Shown here: piece after piece, positions 8,367-9,959 of the stretch | How positions within the stretch are numbered: the first letter of the stretch is position 1 | How the letters are laid out: each line of letters starts with the position of its first letter | Source of the DNA: Planctomycetia bacterium | GTDB lineage: Bacteria; Planctomycetota; Planctomycetia; Pirellulales; UBA1268 | NCBI GenBank assembly: GCA_009919445.1 | Contig: RGBY01000080.1 | Coordinates: 1 to 9,959 of the forward strand | DNA length: 9,959 bases | Reading direction: 5' to 3' | Notes under the pieces: generated by a model | What the model was told of the DNA's origin: nothing | The model's database searches: none | What the model saw: the letters and a program-made list of their open reading frames with translations, nothing else | Position numbers and translations under genes: made by a program

Positions 8367-8447
8367 CAGAGGCACTCTTGGAAAGTCGGGTGGGAAGGCC
8401 TCGATTTTCAGGCCCCAGGAGGCCTGCGCCAAACGATTGGCCGATGT

Positions 8448-8461
8448 TTTCCCAAGGGAAA
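8448..8461. repeat. Short palindrome in the galT-GH57 gap
   Basis: TTTCCCAAGGGAAA has two perfect 6-bp arms around AA. It lies 82 bp before the GH57 start codon, inside the 211-bp gap after galT. Nearby on the minus strand, AGCCG-CTA-CGGCT (about 8481-8493) is another small hairpin. Either could be an operator or an intercistronic transcript structure. No T-run follows, so a terminator is unlikely. Confidence 0.3.
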
Positions 8462-8577
8462 TGACGCGTCGGGAAGACAGCCGTAGCGGCTCTGCCGGCT
8501 GGGAAAGATGGCCGGCGCGGTTTTGGGCGTGTCCTGCCAGCAAGAGGCGACCCGGGCCCCGCGATTAGCTGGAGCCA

Positions 8578-9606
8578 TTAGCCCTGCCAGCAGCCAGTCT
8601 CCCGGAGCCGGTGAGCGGCCATGCCCGGGGGTACTGTGGTGATGTGACAGCCTGTCCCAAGTTCAAAGCCCGCCAGTGGATTGAGTCGTGGCAGGATCTC
8701 AAGATGCCAATGCCAGTGGCGTGCAACCGCTGCGGTATCGTCCGGAGGCTGCGAGGGAAACTGGTGCAGCCACCAGTTGAAACTGGCTCCTGGGGTGAGC
8801 CGCTCGAGGGCCGCAACAAATCGTTGCGTAAGACAGGCTACGGCCTCGACCTGATGGGCTGGTGCGGCATGAAAAAAAGGGAGGGGTGTTTCGGAAACAA
8901 GCCAGACCTCATAAGGCTGTCGTGGTGCGGGTGGCACGAGGGCAACCAGGCCTTGCTCGCGGCAGATCATCCGGTCATCAGTCACAGCATTAGCCAGCAG
9001 TCGCTGGAACAGATCAGGCTGGCTTGCCAGCTGCCGACACTTTTGGTGGATGGTCGGTGGAACATGATCAATGGCGATCAACTGGCTGTGTAGATGGGCC
9101 AGAGATGCTCCTGCCGCCAGCCCACCATTCTTGAAGAGGGTGCTCCAGGCCAGATCAGGCCGATCAGCCAGGTCCGCCAGCCGCCGGTGACAGAGCTGCC
9201 AAACCCCCAGCCAGTCTGGCGGCCTTACATCAAGGACCGACTCCACATGCGCGGCCGCTTCGATGACGACTTCGTGCAGGCCATGACCAGGCATGATGGT
9301 TGACGAAGAGGCAGCGGGAAGAGCCGCAGTCGCAGGTGCTGGTGTCTCCAGGGGTTCGACGACTGGATAGCGGTTGGGGACGATGCGGGCTGTCCACTGA
9401 CTGTCCTGTTGCTCTGGCCAGCGTCTGACCGTGGCTGGTGTCAGGGACTCGTTCCCAGCACAAAATGGACAGGCGGCCTCGGCGTCTCGGTTGAGGTCAC
9501 TGGGACGTCGAGCCCGCCGCGGCGCAATGAAGACCTGGCGTCCAGAAAGCGGATCGTCGTGGATGGTGGGGCGTTCCGACTCATCTGGTGCGGCAGGTGA
9601 AGGCAT
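8578..9606 (-). CDS. galT: Galactose-1-phosphate uridylyltransferase (GalT/HIT-superfamily)
   Basis: This encodes 342 residues, near the usual family length. GalT swaps the UMP of UDP-glucose onto galactose-1-phosphate (Leloir pathway), through a uridylyl-histidine intermediate. Visible features are CPFCAGNE (46-53) with Cys46/Cys49 as likely zinc ligands, VPNRYPVV (77-83), GHGLHEVVIE (107-116), and NGGLAAGASLAHLHSQLIA (160-178). In that last motif His171 should bind metal and His173 be the nucleophile. HWHWHLEILPRL (297-308) and AGFELGTGCHI (312-322) are the C-terminal domain hallmarks. The proline between the active-site histidines is a leucine (codon CTA), where the common motif is HPH. 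The specific substrate could be another hexose-1-phosphate, because planctomycete GalT-like proteins near glucan genes are not well characterised. It probably heads a two-gene unit with the GH57 gene and is divergent from the peroxiredoxin gene. The ribosome binding site is weak. Confidence 0.88.
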   Translation of the reverse strand: MPSPAAPDESERPTIHDDPLSGRQVFIAPRRARRPSDLNRDAEAACPFCAGNESLTPATVRRWPEQQDSQWTARIVPNRYPVVEPLETPAPATAALPAASSSTIMPGHGLHEVVIEAAAHVESVLDVRPPDWLGVWQLCHRRLADLADRPDLAWSTLFKNGGLAAGASLAHLHSQLIAIDHVPPTIHQKCRQLASQPDLFQRLLANAVTDDRMICREQGLVALVPPAPRQPYEVWLVSETPLPFFHAAPAHQVEAVACLTQRFVAALERLTPGASFNWWLHQFPSQPPDDTAAVARHWHWHLEILPRLNPLAGFELGTGCHITTVPPGMAAHRLRETGCWQG

Positions 9607-9655
9607 CGGAAAATCGGGGGAGCGGCCTTGGGTTTGCCTGAAGCACGATGGCTTG

Positions 9656-9684
9656 TTGAACGCTCAAACCAGCCTCCGTACACT
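9656..9684 (+). promoter_or_regulatory. Candidate sigma-70 promoter for the peroxiredoxin gene
   Basis: TTGAAC (9656-9661) and TACACT (9679-9684) are separated by exactly 17 bases. Each hexamer matches four of six consensus positions. Transcription would start near 9691, giving a leader of about 150 nt that contains both inverted repeats described next. It lies in the 234-bp gap between the divergent galT and peroxiredoxin genes. Confidence 0.4.
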
Positions 9685-9704
9685 CCTTTTTTAGTAGGAA
9701 TGGC

Positions 9705-9734
9705 CTAAAACTGAAATTCCATCAACAGTTTTAG
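9705..9734. promoter_or_regulatory. 9-bp perfect inverted repeat in the peroxiredoxin leader
   Basis: CTAAAACTG (9705-9713) is exactly complementary to CAGTTTTAG (9726-9734), with a 12-base spacer. Arm centres are 21 bp apart, two helical turns, as expected for a dimeric regulator bound on one DNA face. It could instead be a transcript hairpin. It does not match the classic OxyR (ATAG-N7-CTAT) or PerR box, so the regulator is unknown. Confidence 0.5.
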
Positions 9735-9744
9735 CGCAGAGCCT

Positions 9745-9776
9745 GCCCTGAAACCTTCTGGTTTTTGGGACAGGGC
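9745..9776 (+). promoter_or_regulatory. Second stem-loop in the peroxiredoxin leader
   Basis: GCCCTG (9745-9750) pairs with CAGGGC (9771-9776). Inside it AAACC (9751-9755) pairs with GGTTT (9760-9764) around a TTCT loop, and TTGGGA (9765-9770) is left as a one-sided bulge. Eleven pairs in 32 nt make a fairly stable hairpin. There is no T-run after it, so it is a leader structure rather than a plain terminator. It ends 64 nt before the start codon. Confidence 0.4.
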
Positions 9777-9828
9777 CGCAAGTCGAGATCAGTCCAAAAC
9801 ACGTTTTATCGCGAACCGCCAGCAATTC

Positions 9829-9832
9829 GGAG
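9829..9832 (+). promoter_or_regulatory. Ribosome binding site of the peroxiredoxin gene
   Basis: GGAG is followed by eight bases and then the ATG at 9841. This is a good Shine-Dalgarno match with normal spacing, and it supports that start. Confidence 0.65.
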
Positions 9833-9840
9833 AAAGCATC

Positions 9841-9959
9841 ATGCTCACAGTCGGCGACGAATTCCCTCAGTTTTCCGTTCAGGCCTGCATTGGGACTGAG
9901 AAGGAAGACATCAAGCTGCTCACGTCTGCTGACTATGCGGGCAAGTGGACCGTCTATTT
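9841..9959 (+). CDS. Peroxiredoxin (AhpC/TSA family), N-terminal part only
   Basis: The gene runs off the right edge after 39 complete codons. The protein begins MLTVGDEFPQFSVQACIG and reaches SADYAGKWTVYF. The G-D-x-F-P-x-F opening, followed some 25 residues later by G-K-W-x-V-x-F, is the start of AhpC-type peroxiredoxins. These reduce hydrogen peroxide and organic hydroperoxides in the cytoplasm with an active-site Cys in a P-x-x-x-T/S-x-x-C motif. That motif would lie about 10-15 residues beyond the edge, so its presence and the 1-Cys or 2-Cys class cannot be judged. A good ribosome binding site, a leader with two inverted repeats and a candidate promoter precede it. Confidence 0.8.
   Translation, partial: MLTVGDEFPQFSVQACIGTEKEDIKLLTSADYAGKWTVY

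Noticed and set aside
8367..8543. N-terminal extension of the GH57 frame by 59 residues
   Set aside because: GH57 homology begins at MTAPVRFVF; the extension has no signal peptide or domain character and contains the 8448-8461 palindrome.

Overview
The window looks like a piece of a planctomycete chromosome, probably Pirellulales-like. The lineage call is an inference from three things. One is a Tat-exported Gfo/Idh/MocA oxidoreductase of the type planctomycetes carry in large numbers. Another is a secreted protein whose N-terminus has the planctomycete 'arginine-rich stretch, LExR, then L-A' export signal ahead of Fn3 and delta-60 repeats. The last is a set of decayed IS91-type transposase pieces. 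Base composition is moderately GC-rich throughout, and no rRNA, tRNA or CRISPR array was seen.

Layout. Positions 3-176 (+) hold the C-terminal tail of an IS3-like transposase. A YheT-type alpha/beta hydrolase follows (209-1237, +) and converges, 50 bp away, on the Gfo/Idh/MocA oxidoreductase (1288-2727, -). From 2728 to 3857 there is no intact gene. That stretch holds copy A of a diverged ~190 bp repeat and two remnants of IS91-family transposases that share a ~130 bp segment. A secreted Fn3/delta-60 repeat protein occupies 3858-5861 (-), and copy B of the ~190 bp repeat lies just upstream of it (5906-6102). A GH57 glucanotransferase/amylase gene (start 8366, -) is preceded on the same strand by a galactose-1-phosphate uridylyltransferase (8578-9606, -). 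At the right edge a peroxiredoxin gene begins (9841, +), divergent from galT, behind a leader with two inverted repeats and a plausible sigma-70 promoter.

How the genes fit together. GalT and the GH57 enzyme form a same-strand sugar-nucleotide/alpha-glucan pair and are probably co-transcribed. The other genes look like independent units: a general esterase-type hydrolase, an exported oxidoreductase, a surface beta-propeller protein and an oxidative-stress peroxidase. The middle third (about 2.7-6.2 kb) has been reworked by mobile elements.

Main points for a second look. The GH57 gene carries a clear frameshift near 6500: its conserved C-terminal domain continues in another frame down to 6229. 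The diverged direct repeat sits just upstream of two exported-protein genes in the same orientation. The GalT active site reads His-Leu-His instead of His-Pro-His. The peroxiredoxin leader has a 9-bp perfect inverted repeat. I did not find a convincing new multi-gene system here.
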